NCBI RefSeq assembly: GCF_000685295.1
Contig: NZ_ARYL01000001.1
Location: 186,001-250,000 of the forward strand
DNA length: 64,000 nt
From: Hyphomonas oceanitis SCH89
GTDB lineage: Bacteria; Pseudomonadota; Alphaproteobacteria; Caulobacterales; Hyphomonadaceae
Reading direction: 5' to 3'
Shown in pieces: positions 39,026 through 48,348 of this stretch. The notes beneath the pieces were generated by a model. The model had not been told where the DNA came from and searched no databases. It saw only the letters and a list, made by a program, of their open reading frames with translations. The position numbers and the translations under genes are program-made. Every line of letters begins with the position of its first letter. The first letter of the stretch is position 1.

Positions 39026-39814
39026 TCAGTGCAATTCAGCCTCTTTGGCGACTGCATCGTCGGGAGTCGCTGTAACTTCATCGTCATCTTCCTCGATAAC
39101 GACTTCATCCACGTCCTTGTCCACTTTGCGGCGCCAGAGCGGACCGCGTATATCGGCATGCCTGTCATATTGCATATTGTAATATTCATGCGCCGTGTGG
39201 GTCAGCGGTTGAGGCGTCAGATGCAGGCCATAGGTGCGCAGGCGTTCGACCACTTCATCGCGCAAATACATGCCTGGCAGGGCATCCTGCGTGAATCCAT
39301 GGCTCTTCATCCAGTCGCGAACGTGCCAGCTGCGCACAGTGCCGGCATCGGAGGGACGGGCGCCGTTATGGACTTCCCACATGTAGAGCGTGGCAATGCC
39401 GTTGATCACCGCGTCCATGGCATCATCAAGCGCTGCGGCGGGATCGCGCCCTTGTGCGAGAACCGCGCGGAGGCTCATCTTGCGGGCTTCAAGCTCCTGA
39501 TAGGTCGCCCCGACAACCGCAATCGCGTTGCGATTGGCGCGGATCATGGTGGAGTTGACGCCATCGAGCTGGGGATGGCGGATCGGCAAGAGTGCGTCCG
39601 GGCCAGCCTCATGGTTGGCGGCGAGCTGGGCAACTTCCGTGACCATGCGCTGCAGGTTGATGCGCAATTCGTGGCTGACACCCTCGAGCGCAGACTTGGC
39701 GCCCTCGCGTTCGTCATCCCGGACACGCCAGAGCTGCCAGGCGATCAGCAGCGCAGCGGCAATCAGCAGACCGAGGCCGCCGGTGAAGAAGGTATAGAAA
39801 TCCGACTCGCTCAT
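39026..39814 (-). CDS. Membrane-anchored protein of unknown function
   Basis: 262 residues. One N-terminal transmembrane helix (FFTGGLGLLIAAALLIAWQLW) then a cytoplasmic or periplasmic helical domain (ELRINLQRMVTEVAQLA; AALDDAMDAVINGIATLYM) and an acidic C-terminal tail (VVIEEDDDEVTATPDDA). No domain recognised. ATG 39814 starts right before the helix; longer starts upstream are glycine-rich and unlikely. Next gene upstream is mtnP with a 66-base gap. Confidence 0.65.
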   Translation of the reverse strand: MSESDFYTFFTGGLGLLIAAALLIAWQLWRVRDDEREGAKSALEGVSHELRINLQRMVTEVAQLAANHEAGPDALLPIRHPQLDGVNSTMIRANRNAIAVVGATYQELEARKMSLRAVLAQGRDPAAALDDAMDAVINGIATLYMWEVHNGARPSDAGTVRSWHVRDWMKSHGFTQDALPGMYLRDEVVERLRTYGLHLTPQPLTHTAHEYYNMQYDRHADIRGPLWRRKVDKDVDEVVIEEDDDEVTATPDDAVAKEAELH

Positions 39815-39880
39815 TCTGAGGTCCCCTTCAATCGTCCCGCCGCCTCCCAAGGCCAGCCATTGGTCAATTGAAAGGAAACC

Positions 39881-40759
39881 TTAACCTTGCAGGGCGCGCC
39901 CTGCAATCACTTGAAGTTTTGCGAGCAATTCAGGGTCGCGAGCGGAAGGCGCCGTGATCAAGGCATAGTCGAGGCATGTATCGATGCCGTCGGGCGACGG
40001 GGTACGCTCCGTTCCGCTCAGGCTTTGGGCCAGTTTCACCACGGCCTGACGGGCAATCGCGCTGTTCTTTCCCATGATTTCCAGCACATTGGTCACGCTG
40101 ACCGCCTCTTCTTCCTCGCGCCAGCAATCATAGTCCGTGACCATGGCGAGCGTGGCATAGGGCAGCTCTGCCTCACGGGCGAGCCTGGCTTCGGGCATGG
40201 CCGTCATGCCGATAACGTCGCAGCCCCATTGGCGATAGAGCTTCGATTCCGCCAGCGACGAGAATTGCGGGCCTTCCATGGCGAGATAGGTGCCGCCGCG
40301 GTGCATTTCGGCGCCAACAGACGCGGCAGCATCGGCCGCAAGCGTCGACAGACGGGAGCATACCGGGCGCGCCATGGAGACATGCGCGACCATTCCCGGA
40401 CCAAAGAAGGTGGATTCCCGGGCCACTGTGCGGTCAATGAACTGGTCGACGGCGACGAAATGGCCCGGAACATACTGTTCCTTCAGGCTGCCGCAGGCCG
40501 AAATGGACAGGACGTCCGTCACACCGGCCCCCTTCAGGGCTGCGATATTGGCGCGGTAAGGAACGCTTGTCGGCGTGAGGCGGTGGCCCTTGCCGTGACG
40601 CGGCAGGAAAACCAGCTCGACATCGCCTATGCGACCACGCACCAGCGTATCAGACGGCGCGCCCCAGGGCGTCTCAACCGTCTCTTCGCGGCGGTTCTCA
40701 AGGCCTTCGATCTCGTAGAGTCCGGAGCCGCCGATTATGCCGAGTGTCCATTGGGTCAT
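39881..40759 (-). CDS. mtnP: S-methyl-5'-thioadenosine phosphorylase
   Basis: 292 residues. Cleaves methylthioadenosine to adenine and methylthioribose-1-phosphate (methionine salvage). PNP-superfamily type 2 motifs: LGIIGGSGLYEIEGL, FLPRHGKGHRLTPTSVPYRA (phosphate-binding), and YLAMEGPQFSSLAESKLYR with GMTAMPEARLAREAEL. Its ATG overlaps the GNAT stop (ATGA), placing it at the end of the bc1 operon. Confidence 0.93.
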   Translation of the reverse strand: MTQWTLGIIGGSGLYEIEGLENRREETVETPWGAPSDTLVRGRIGDVELVFLPRHGKGHRLTPTSVPYRANIAALKGAGVTDVLSISACGSLKEQYVPGHFVAVDQFIDRTVARESTFFGPGMVAHVSMARPVCSRLSTLAADAAASVGAEMHRGGTYLAMEGPQFSSLAESKLYRQWGCDVIGMTAMPEARLAREAELPYATLAMVTDYDCWREEEEAVSVTNVLEIMGKNSAIARQAVVKLAQSLSGTERTPSPDGIDTCLDYALITAPSARDPELLAKLQVIAGRALQG

Positions 40760-41265
40760 TTATCAGTCCTGAAAATCTTGCGCATGCCGAAAGGCGGCGG
40801 GGAAAGCGGGTTCGGTGTCGTCAGCACAACATCATCTGCGGGCCTGTAATCAAGCGCCTGATAGAACACGATCAGGCGAGGCTGATCCGCCCTGATGGCG
40901 AGCTGCGCACCTTCAGCCTTTCGCGCACGGCCCATGCGTTCCAGTTCATCAAGAATGACGGCGCCAAATCCTTGCTTCTGAAAGCCCGGTAGGACACCGA
41001 TCCGCTTGATCTCGATCCAGCTGCCCTGCCCGCCGGGGCCCGGAACGGGCACGAACCGGCCCGAGCCGATCGGTTCACCGTCGACTTCAAGAATAACCCC
41101 GCCGCCCTTGGCAAGCTGGGCAGCAACGCTCTCAGGCGTTTCGCGAAAGACGGTGGATTCGGCGCTGACACGGCCGGTCCAGATGCGGCGCGTCAGGGCT
41201 TCAATCAAAAAGCCGTCCGCCACGGTCGCGTGGCGGACGGCTGAATTGTGTGCCTTTGCCGGCAA
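40756..41265 (-). CDS. GNAT family N-acetyltransferase
   Basis: 170 residues. GNAT fold: first strand VRHATVADGFLIEALTRR, central strand with KRIGVLPGFQKQGFGAVILDEL (acetyl-CoA-binding Q/R-x-x-G-x-G/A region), and FYQALDYRPADDVV near the end. No ATG is available; TTG 41265, 4 bases after the petC stop, gives the full first strand and is chosen. Substrate unknown. It lies between petC and mtnP with overlapping junctions, so it is part of the bc1 transcript. Confidence 0.72.
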   Translation of the reverse strand: MPAKAHNSAVRHATVADGFLIEALTRRIWTGRVSAESTVFRETPESVAAQLAKGGGVILEVDGEPIGSGRFVPVPGPGGQGSWIEIKRIGVLPGFQKQGFGAVILDELERMGRARKAEGAQLAIRADQPRLIVFYQALDYRPADDVVLTTPNPLSPPPFGMRKIFRTDK

Positions 41266-41270
41266 GGTGC

Positions 41271-42314
41271 CTAGTGCTCGACCTTGCGCCAGATGCGCTT
41301 GTAGGAGAACCAGAGCAGGACCGACAGAATGCCCAGATAGATCATGACCGGCAGGCCAAGCGACTTGCGGGTGATCTGCTTCGGCTCGCTGGCCCATGCC
41401 AGGAACTGGGCCACGTCATGGGCCATCTGTTCCGTTGTCGCCTCGGTGCCATCAGCGTAGGTGACGCGTCCCGGGGTCAGTTGCGGACCCATGGCGAGGA
41501 AACCGCCGGGAGGTGACTGGCGCGGATCGCCGATATATTGCGGGGTCGTGTCGCCTGCCATGTAGGGATTGTAGTACTGGCCAGCAGGCTGGATCAGCAG
41601 GCCGGCATCGCCGTGCTCGCCTTCAGCCGCTTCGTGACCTGCAACATGGACCTTCGACATGTCGATGATCGTCTGCATTTCGGCAGGCGTCGACACTTCA
41701 GCGACGTCGTCGCTTGGGTCATCCGGCGTGCCATTGTCCGACGCAGGTGTCGTCACGGCTGCCGGGGTAACTTCACGCGTGCTGATCGCATCTTCGTGCG
41801 GATAGCCGGAGAGCAGGCTGTAAACATAGCTGGCGCCGCCATGACGGGCCTTGACGATAACCGAGAGATCCGGTGGGGCCGCACCATTATTCGCGGCGCG
41901 GGCAGCATTCACGTTCGCATAAGGGTCACGGAATGTGTCAGCAGGCATTGCAGGACGGAAATCATAGTCGCCAACCTCATTCGGTGTCGGACTCTGGATT
42001 TCGACATCAGCGGCGAGCGCCTTGACGAACGGATTGTCGTTCGGGTTCGGATAGTCCGAATCGTAGAACGGACCGCCGGCCTCACCCAGGTTACGATAGC
42101 TCAACAGCTTCATCGAGTGGCAGGACGAGCAGACTTCCCGGTACACCTGATAGCCGCGCTGAAGGGATGGCATATCGAACTGGCCGGTGATGCCGTCGAA
42201 TGGCCAGCCACCTTCAGGCTCATGCGGGTGCGCTGCGGCGCCACCTTCGGCGTGCGCCATGGCGGCGAGGCTAAGACCGGCAAGACCGGCAGCGAGGATG
42301 CGGAACGCTTTCAT
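41271..42314 (-). CDS. petC: Cytochrome c1 (bc1 complex)
   Basis: 347 residues. Signal peptide (LAAGLAGLSLAAMAHA), the heme c motif VCSSCHSMKLLSYRNLG (CxxCH), the sixth-ligand Met region FLAMGPQLTPGRV, and a C-terminal membrane anchor (LPVMIYLGILSVLLWFSYKR). Electron acceptor from the Rieske protein to soluble cytochrome c. A 60-residue acidic, Thr/Pro/Asp-rich insertion (about residues 180-240, e.g. SDNGTPDDPSDDVAEVS) follows the YSLLSGYP core motif and is longer than in most family members. Confidence 0.93.
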   Translation of the reverse strand: MKAFRILAAGLAGLSLAAMAHAEGGAAAHPHEPEGGWPFDGITGQFDMPSLQRGYQVYREVCSSCHSMKLLSYRNLGEAGGPFYDSDYPNPNDNPFVKALAADVEIQSPTPNEVGDYDFRPAMPADTFRDPYANVNAARAANNGAAPPDLSVIVKARHGGASYVYSLLSGYPHEDAISTREVTPAAVTTPASDNGTPDDPSDDVAEVSTPAEMQTIIDMSKVHVAGHEAAEGEHGDAGLLIQPAGQYYNPYMAGDTTPQYIGDPRQSPPGGFLAMGPQLTPGRVTYADGTEATTEQMAHDVAQFLAWASEPKQITRKSLGLPVMIYLGILSVLLWFSYKRIWRKVEH

Positions 42315-42333
42315 GGAATTCCCTCGAGGCTCC

Positions 42334-43794
42334 CTATTCGGCCGGAACGGCGGTTGCTGTCGACGCCTTGTGGCGCTTGAGCACGGATTTGTGGATGGAT
42401 TCCGGCAGTTCCTTCGGCTTCTCGGTCAGACCGATGAAGAAGAGCATGAAGAAATAGCCGAAGTAGCAGATCGTCAGGATCAATGAGAGCTGAGCGAACT
42501 GGAAGGTCGGCGCTGCAACAGCAGCCAGCGACGGATTGGCATCTTCCGGCAGGCTGGCCATGAAGCGCTTCGCGTCAAGATAGGCTTCGCCGCCGCCCTT
42601 GTATTCGCTGGTCGCTTCCTGACCGTTCTCCGTATAGCTGACGACGAGGACCTTATCGCCCTGGAGCGCCGGGATCACAGCCGCGTCAGGCGCCTTGGCA
42701 CCGCACCAGCCGAGCAGCAGGCAGACCACGACAAAGCCGAAGAAGAACTGACGGGCAACCGGACGGTAGCGCATCGACTTCACTTTCGACGTGTCGAGCC
42801 ATGGCAGCACGAAGAGGATGGCGATGGCCGCGAACATGAAGATCACGCCGAGCAGCTTGGCCGGGATCGGGCCGAGATCGAACGTAATGGCGCGAAGAAT
42901 GGCGTAGAATGGCAGCATGTACCATTCGGGCACGATGTGCGCCGGGGTAACCAGCGGGTTCGCTTCGATGGCCTGGTCGGCGTGGCCGAGGGCATTCGGA
43001 GCATAGAACACGAAGGCAGCAAACAGCATCAGGTAGAGCGCAATCGCGAAGCCGTCCTTGATCGTGTAATACGGGTGGAACGGCACGGTGTCCTTTTCCA
43101 CGTCCTGGACTTCAACGCCGGTCGGGTTGTTGTTGCCCGGCACGTGAAGCGCCCAGATGTGCAGGATCACGACAGCGGCGATCATGAATGGCAGCAGGTA
43201 GTGCAGCGAGAAGAAGCGCTGGAGCGTCTGGTTGCCGATGGATGGTCCGCCGAGGATCCATGTCTGAAGGCTTTCACCGATCAGCGGGATGGCGCCGAAC
43301 AGCGACGTGATGACGTTGGCGCCGTGATAGGACATCTGGCCCCATGGCAGCATGTAGCCGAGGAAGGCCGTTGCAATCATGAGCAGGAAGATGACGCAGC
43401 CGAGGATCCAGAGGACTTCGCGCGGGGCCTTGTACGACCCGTAATAGAGACCGCGGAACATGTGGATATAGACGGCGAAGAAGAACATCGAGGCGCCGTT
43501 GGAGTGGATATAGCGCAGCAGCCAGCCAAATGGCACGTCGCGCATGATGCGCTCGACCGAGGCGAAGGCGCCGTTGACGTTCGGCTCGTAGTGCATCGCC
43601 AGGATGACACCTGTCAGGATCTGGACCACGAGGCAGATCGCGAGGATCCCACCGAATGTGTACCAGTAGTTCAGGTTTTTCGGCGTCGGGAACGTGATTG
43701 CCGTGTCATTCGCAAAGCGGATGATGGGCAGGCGCTTGTCGAGCCATTTTTCGAAGCCGGTATTGGGCGTGTAGGATGATTCATGTCCGCTCAT
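42334..43794 (-). CDS. petB: Cytochrome b (bc1 complex)
   Basis: 486 residues. Eight-helix quinol-oxidising subunit. Heme b ligand histidines lie in [20 protein letters not shown] and in [27 protein letters not shown]; the Qo-site PEWY motif is in [18 protein letters not shown]. The C-terminal part (residues about 370-470) contains an extra periplasmic loop ([20 protein letters not shown]). Lies between petA (15-base gap) and petC (19-base gap). Confidence 0.96.
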   Translation of the reverse strand: MSGHESSYTPNTGFEKWLDKRLPIIRFANDTAITFPTPKNLNYWYTFGGILAICLVVQILTGVILAMHYEPNVNGAFASVERIMRDVPFGWLLRYIHSNGASMFFFAVYIHMFRGLYYGSYKAPREVLWILGCVIFLLMIATAFLGYMLPWGQMSYHGANVITSLFGAIPLIGESLQTWILGGPSIGNQTLQRFFSLHYLLPFMIAAVVILHIWALHVPGNNNPTGVEVQDVEKDTVPFHPYYTIKDGFAIALYLMLFAAFVFYAPNALGHADQAIEANPLVTPAHIVPEWYMLPFYAILRAITFDLGPIPAKLLGVIFMFAAIAILFVLPWLDTSKVKSMRYRPVARQFFFGFVVVCLLLGWCGAKAPDAAVIPALQGDKVLVVSYTENGQEATSEYKGGGEAYLDAKRFMASLPEDANPSLAAVAAPTFQFAQLSLILTICYFGYFFMLFFIGLTEKPKELPESIHKSVLKRHKASTATAVPAE

Positions 43795-43809
43795 CAGAGG
43801 TATCCTTCC

Positions 43810-44382
43810 TTAGAGGGAAATGTTGACTACGGTTGCCGACACATACGTGTAGTTCGGAACCGGGAGATTCGTTGGGGCCGGGCCTTTGCGGATGCGGCCG
43901 GATGTATCGTATTGCGAGCCGTGGCACGGGCAGTACCAGCCGCCATACTCACCCACATTGCCTTGCGCAGGACCGACCGGCACGCAGCCGAGGTGGGTAC
44001 AGGCGCCTGACGTGATCAGGATGGCGCGGTTCAGCTTGCCGTCCTGCATCGGGCGGAGGCGCTCGTCATCGGTTTCAGGATCGCGCAGCGTGGCAACGTT
44101 GACGTTCTCGGCGGCGGTAATCTCTGCCGGCGTACGGTGACGGATGAAGAAAGGCTTCCCGCCGATCAGAACGCGAATTTCGCTGCCGAGTGGCACTTTG
44201 GAGATATCGACATCCAGCGCCGACGCGGCGCGCGTATCGGCAGCGGGGTTCCACTGGTCGACAGCTGCGATCGCGAAGCAGGCGACACCGCCAAAAGCCA
44301 CAGCGCCCGTAGCGATGTGGATAAAATTGCGGCGATCTTCGTCGACGGCATCGTCATGGGAATGTGCAGTTTGATCAGTCAC
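43810..44382 (-). CDS. petA: Rieske iron-sulfur protein (ubiquinol-cytochrome c reductase)
   Basis: 190 residues. Twin-arginine-like N-terminal anchor ([20 protein letters not shown]) and the 2Fe-2S motifs CTHLGC and CPCHGSQYD with [10 protein letters not shown]. Carries electrons from quinol to cytochrome c1. GTG 44382 is chosen: it gives the usual short charged N-terminus and has AAGGAC-GGG 9-15 bases upstream; the in-frame extension to 44463 lies in the divergent promoter region shared with hemF. Confidence 0.93.
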   Translation of the reverse strand: MTDQTAHSHDDAVDEDRRNFIHIATGAVAFGGVACFAIAAVDQWNPAADTRAASALDVDISKVPLGSEIRVLIGGKPFFIRHRTPAEITAAENVNVATLRDPETDDERLRPMQDGKLNRAILITSGACTHLGCVPVGPAQGNVGEYGGWYCPCHGSQYDTSGRIRKGPAPTNLPVPNYTYVSATVVNISL

Positions 44383-44566
44383 GCTGTACCCGTCCTTCAA
44401 GGCAGAATCTTGGCCCCGTATTACACAAGCCGCCCTCCCCTGCCCATTGCGGCAAGGCGACACGGGAAGCCCGGTAAAACACTTATCCGACGCGCGTTAT
44501 CCTGACTTGTGGCCTGTGACAACAGTGCGCTTGTCGCAGGCGCGCCAACAGCGCATCAAAAGCAGC

Positions 44567-45451
44567 ATGACCGATAGCGATCTCAATACCCGCCAGACCC
44601 TTGCCAGCGCATGGTTCAAATCCCTTCAGGAGCAGATCTGCGCCCGCTTTGAAGCACTCGAAGATGCGGCCGGCCCACCCCTTTATAAGGGCTCCGCAGG
44701 GCGGTTCGAACTTACCGACTGGGCCCGCGGAGATGGCACGGAAGACTTGGGCGGGGGCCGTATGGGCCTTATGCGGGGCCGGGTGTTCGAGAAGGTCGGT
44801 GTCCATTTTTCCCTTGTGCACGGGACATTTTCGGAAGCTTTCGCCGCCCAGATACCCGGCGCGGACCAATCCGACGGACGATTCTGGGCCAGCGGCGTCA
44901 GCCTGATCGCCCACCCGCGAAATCCGCATGTGCCTGCTGCGCACATGAACACGCGCATGCTGGTCACCAGCGACAGCTGGTTTGGCGGCGGCGGCGACCT
45001 CAATCCCCTGCTCGATTACCAGCGCGATCAGGCGTTTGAAGATTCTGTGGATTTCCATGCCGCGATGAAGGCGGCGTGCGATTCTTATGACGGCGCAGAT
45101 TTTACCGCCATGCGGGATCATTGTGATTCCTACTTCCACCTCGCCCACCGCAACGAGCCGCGCGGCACCGGCGGCATATTTTACGACCGGTTCAATTCGG
45201 GCGACTGGGATGGCGATTTCGCGTTCACGCAGGAGGTTGGTCGCCAGTTCGCCGATATCTACCCGAAACTGGTTGCCCGTCGCATGAACCGTCCGTGGAG
45301 CGAAGCCGAGCGGGAGGAGCAGCTGATCCAGCGCGGGCGCTATGTCGAGTTCAACCTGCTCTATGACCGGGGCACCACATTCGGGCTGAAAACCGGCGGC
45401 AATGTCACCAGCATTCTCTCAAGCATGCCGCCCGTGGTGAAGTGGCCCTGA
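44567..45451 (+). CDS. hemF: Oxygen-dependent coproporphyrinogen III oxidase
   Basis: 294 residues. Converts coproporphyrinogen III to protoporphyrinogen IX with O2. Signatures: [56 protein letters not shown] and the C-terminal [24 protein letters not shown] 44567 preferred; the in-frame extension upstream to 44447 sits in the petA-hemF divergent gap. Heme supply next to the cytochrome bc1 operon is a sensible pairing; tspO follows. Confidence 0.95.
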   Translation: MTDSDLNTRQTLASAWFKSLQEQICARFEALEDAAGPPLYKGSAGRFELTDWARGDGTEDLGGGRMGLMRGRVFEKVGVHFSLVHGTFSEAFAAQIPGADQSDGRFWASGVSLIAHPRNPHVPAAHMNTRMLVTSDSWFGGGGDLNPLLDYQRDQAFEDSVDFHAAMKAACDSYDGADFTAMRDHCDSYFHLAHRNEPRGTGGIFYDRFNSGDWDGDFAFTQEVGRQFADIYPKLVARRMNRPWSEAEREEQLIQRGRYVEFNLLYDRGTTFGLKTGGNVTSILSSMPPVVKWP

Positions 45452-45546
45452 GGCAATCCTGCCCTGCGCAATGCAGCATCGCGAAATAATCCCTGTTTTC
45501 AACGATCTGTCATGACGGATGGCCATTAGGCGCGTACAATCACCCT

Positions 45547-46047
45547 ATGGTGGTGGTACGCGAATATCCCTTTCCGTGGGCAAGCGGGGTTCTGGTCGTG
45601 GCCAGCGCTGTGGTGGCGTGCGGCCTTGGCCTGATGGTGGTCAGCGGTGCATCCCTGGAATGGTATGCGGGCCTCGCAAAGCCGCCGCTCGTGCCGACCG
45701 GAACAGCCGTGATGGCCGCCTGGCCTGTGGCACTGATTACAGTCGTAGCTGGCGCGCTCATGGTTTCGAAATCGGCCGGAAGCTTCCGGGCCGCGAGCAG
45801 CGCGCTTGGCCTCTATTTCATGCTTCTCGGCGTGGGAATGATCTGGAATCTCGCCTTTTTCGGGCTTGAGGATACAGGGCTCGCCTTCTGCATCATGGCC
45901 GGCTTGTTGCTGCTGGCCTTTGCGATGGTGCGCGAGTTTGATCGGCATTCACGCACGGCAGCCCTGATCCAGCTGCCCTATCTGGGTTGGCTGCTGTTCG
46001 CGTCGTACATGACTGCGTCGCTCTGGGGCGCTAATCCGGGCGCTTGA
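45547..46047 (+). CDS. tspO: TspO/MBR (translocator) family protein
   Basis: 166 residues, five hydrophobic helices. Family motifs: EWYAGLAKPPLVPTG in the first loop and the C-terminal LIQLPYLGWLLFASYMTASL with conserved aromatic ligand-site residues. TspO binds porphyrins and cholesterol-like ligands and in alphaproteobacteria tunes tetrapyrrole gene expression. It lies 95 bases after hemF. The C-terminus overlaps the convergent CCA-transferase gene by 17 bases. Confidence 0.88.
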   Translation: MVVVREYPFPWASGVLVVASAVVACGLGLMVVSGASLEWYAGLAKPPLVPTGTAVMAAWPVALITVVAGALMVSKSAGSFRAASSALGLYFMLLGVGMIWNLAFFGLEDTGLAFCIMAGLLLLAFAMVREFDRHSRTAALIQLPYLGWLLFASYMTASLWGANPGA

Positions 46048-47254
46048 TCAGGGCGAGCAATTCTGTGCGCCCCATCGTGAAATCACTATCGATCCAGGCC
46101 GCTTCTGCCGCACGCAGGGCCTCACCGATTTCTGGGCCAATCAGTCCGGCGGCCAAGGCGTCATCCCCGCCAACCGGAAAGACAGGACGCCTCCAGTCGT
46201 CAATAATTTCAAGGTGCGCGGCCAGATAACCAGTCCGCTCTGTCTGCGCCGCCTCCAGCACAGCCCTATCCGCCACAGCTTCAGGTCCATAGGCATAGAT
46301 CGCCGCATGCAGGTCCTGCGGGGCGAGGCCTTCGACATGATCCATGCCTGCGCTGGCCCAGGCTGACAGACGCCGGTGTTCCTCATTCGAGAGCTTCAGG
46401 CGCGCGGCCATCGCATCCACTTCCCGCCCGCGCCGTGGCAATAGGGCCATGACGCGGCGCATCGGGTCTGCGCTGAGGTCGGCCCGCTTTTCTGCCTCGC
46501 ACAGCGCGACAAGACCGCCCGCCTCGGTGCCCGGCAGCACCTGTTCCAACACGCCCGATTCTTCCATGGCCAGCACAGCCGCAGAGGGGTCAGGCGCCGT
46601 GAGGAGCTTTTTCAGCTCTTTCCAGATGCGCTCAGCCGCAATCTTGTCGAGACCCTGCATCTGGCGCGCACAGGCGGCGAGACCGTCCGGGTCAATCGTC
46701 TCGCCATACCAGGCGTTGAAGCGGAAGAAGCGAAGGATCCGAAGATAGTCCTCGCGCAGGCGTTCATCCGCATCCCCTATGAAGATGACGCGGCCTGACA
46801 GCGCATCAGAAACGCCCTGGGCAATCGGCTCGAATACCTGACCATTGAGGTCGGCATAAAGGGCATTCAGCCGGAAATCGCGGCGCGCGGCGTCTTCCGC
46901 CCAGTCCTCAGTGAAGGCGACGACCGCGCGGCGCCCGTCCGTCTCGACGTCACGGCGCAGCGTGGTGATCTCGAATGGGCGGGACTTGTAAATGGCCGTG
47001 ATCGTGCCGTGCTCGATGCCGGTTGGGAGGGCGCGGATGCCCGCGGCCTGAAGCGCCGCCATGGTTGCGGGCGGCTCCAGCTGCGTGGCGATATCAATAT
47101 CGTCGTCATCCTGCGTGGTGCCACGAAACACATTACGCACGCAGCCGCCAACAAAGCGCGAGCCGCCGGGACGCGCGGCTTCGAGCGCCGCCATGACGGC
47201 CTGCGTCCCCTCCCCGCTCAGCCAGGAGGGCGAAATCGGGTCAATCGGGGTCAT
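46031..47254 (-). CDS. cca: CCA tRNA nucleotidyltransferase / poly(A) polymerase family
   Basis: 407 residues. Class II nucleotidyltransferase head: RFVGGCVRNVFRG with TTQDDDDIDIATQLEP (catalytic acidic pair), EHGTITAIYKSRPFEITTLR, and ARRDFRLNALYADLNG; then LREDYLRILRFFRFNAWYG and a helical tail. Adds or repairs the CCA end of tRNA. ATG 47254 overlaps the end of the upstream small membrane gene, so it is the last gene of the DUF1285 operon. Confidence 0.92.
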   Translation of the reverse strand: MTPIDPISPSWLSGEGTQAVMAALEAARPGGSRFVGGCVRNVFRGTTQDDDDIDIATQLEPPATMAALQAAGIRALPTGIEHGTITAIYKSRPFEITTLRRDVETDGRRAVVAFTEDWAEDAARRDFRLNALYADLNGQVFEPIAQGVSDALSGRVIFIGDADERLREDYLRILRFFRFNAWYGETIDPDGLAACARQMQGLDKIAAERIWKELKKLLTAPDPSAAVLAMEESGVLEQVLPGTEAGGLVALCEAEKRADLSADPMRRVMALLPRRGREVDAMAARLKLSNEEHRRLSAWASAGMDHVEGLAPQDLHAAIYAYGPEAVADRAVLEAAQTERTGYLAAHLEIIDDWRRPVFPVGGDDALAAGLIGPEIGEALRAAEAAWIDSDFTMGRTELLALIKRPD

Positions 47255-47657
47255 CTGGGCTGTCGGATTCAACGGTTTCCGGATAGCGCGCCTGGATTTC
47301 CGAAGGATCATGCGAATCGGACGGGCCATCAGCGCCCTGAGGCACGATGCCCGGATCACGCTTCAGCGGGACACCCACATCGCGTACATTCTGTTCGCAC
47401 GGATAATCGCGCGCAGGAATGATCTCACCATTCTCGAACCGGGCGGGCTCGTGGCAAACATCGCGCTCTTTCTTTTCCAGCAGGATCAACAGGAACCAGA
47501 CCGCCGTCGCCAGAACCAAACCGATCAGGAACAGGATCTGGATCGGCCATTTGCGGCGCCCCTCGACTTCCGCATTGGTCGTGACCAGCACGTAGAGCCC
47601 GAACACGAGGAACGGGATCGAAAAGATAAAGAGCTCAAAAACGAGTCTGCCAGCCAA
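47241..47657 (-). CDS. Small membrane protein, DUF6111-like
   Basis: 138 residues. Two N-terminal membrane helices (FELFIFSIPFLVFGLYVLV and IQILFLIGLVLATAVWFLLIL) and a soluble, acidic C-terminal tail. The context, between a CoA-pyrophosphatase and the CCA-transferase, matches DUF6111 proteins in related bacteria; the call rests mainly on that. Starts at TTG 47657, supported by GGAGGGG 5 bases upstream. Confidence 0.6.
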   Translation of the reverse strand: MAGRLVFELFIFSIPFLVFGLYVLVTTNAEVEGRRKWPIQILFLIGLVLATAVWFLLILLEKKERDVCHEPARFENGEIIPARDYPCEQNVRDVGVPLKRDPGIVPQGADGPSDSHDPSEIQARYPETVESDSPDDPD

Positions 47658-47716
47658 AAGTCCCCTCCAATTCAGGTCTCTGTCTAGATAAGCCCCTAAA
47701 CGCTCATTCCAAACCC

Positions 47717-48343
47717 CTAATCGCCCCCTTCATATAGCGTCTGGTAGAGACGGCGGATAATCCCGGCCGTGACACCCCAGATACGATAGCCGTTATGGGG
47801 CATCTCGTAATACTCACGCTTCTTTCCCTTGTACGTGGCGTGGCCCATCGTGTGGTTCGCCGTGTTCATCAGGAATTCGAGCGGGGTTTCGAACACATCG
47901 GCCACTTCCGTCGGGTCTGGCACGGGAACAAAATCGGCCGGAAGCACGCCCAGCACAGGCGTGATGCGAAAGCGCGTGCCGGTCACATAGGGCGCCGCCT
48001 TGCCGATCACTTCCACGTCCTCGGGTACGACACCGACCTCTTCTTCTGCTTCACGCAGGGCGGCGGCGACCTCGTCCACGTCAATCGGGTCGACCTTGCC
48101 CCCCGGAAAGGCGACCTGCCCCGGATGGGAGGCCATCGTTGTCGGGCGCACAGTGAGCAGGGCCGTGGCGCCACTCTTTCGCGGGATGATGCCGATCAAT
48201 ACGGCCGCAGGGCGGATGATGGCCACTTCTTCCGGCGTCAGGAAATCCAGGTCGCCGGTGTCCTGCAGCGTCATTTCGTCCATGGGCGGCGTCAACCGGG
48301 CAGCGGCGCGCGTCAGGAAATCATCGAGATTGGTATACGGCAT
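47717..48343 (-). CDS. CoA pyrophosphatase (NUDIX hydrolase)
   Basis: 208 residues. The NUDIX box is GGKVDPIDVDEVAAALREAE followed by EEVGV, and the CoA-specific upstream block is LLTVRPTTMASHPGQVAFPG (UPF0035 signature). Cleaves CoA to phosphopantetheine and 3',5'-ADP, a housecleaning role. The box spacing equals that of E. coli NudL. Second gene after DUF1285 with a 5-base gap. Confidence 0.92.
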   Translation of the reverse strand: MPYTNLDDFLTRAAARLTPPMDEMTLQDTGDLDFLTPEEVAIIRPAAVLIGIIPRKSGATALLTVRPTTMASHPGQVAFPGGKVDPIDVDEVAAALREAEEEVGVVPEDVEVIGKAAPYVTGTRFRITPVLGVLPADFVPVPDPTEVADVFETPLEFLMNTANHTMGHATYKGKKREYYEMPHNGYRIWGVTAGIIRRLYQTLYEGGD

Positions 48344-48348
48344 CCGGC

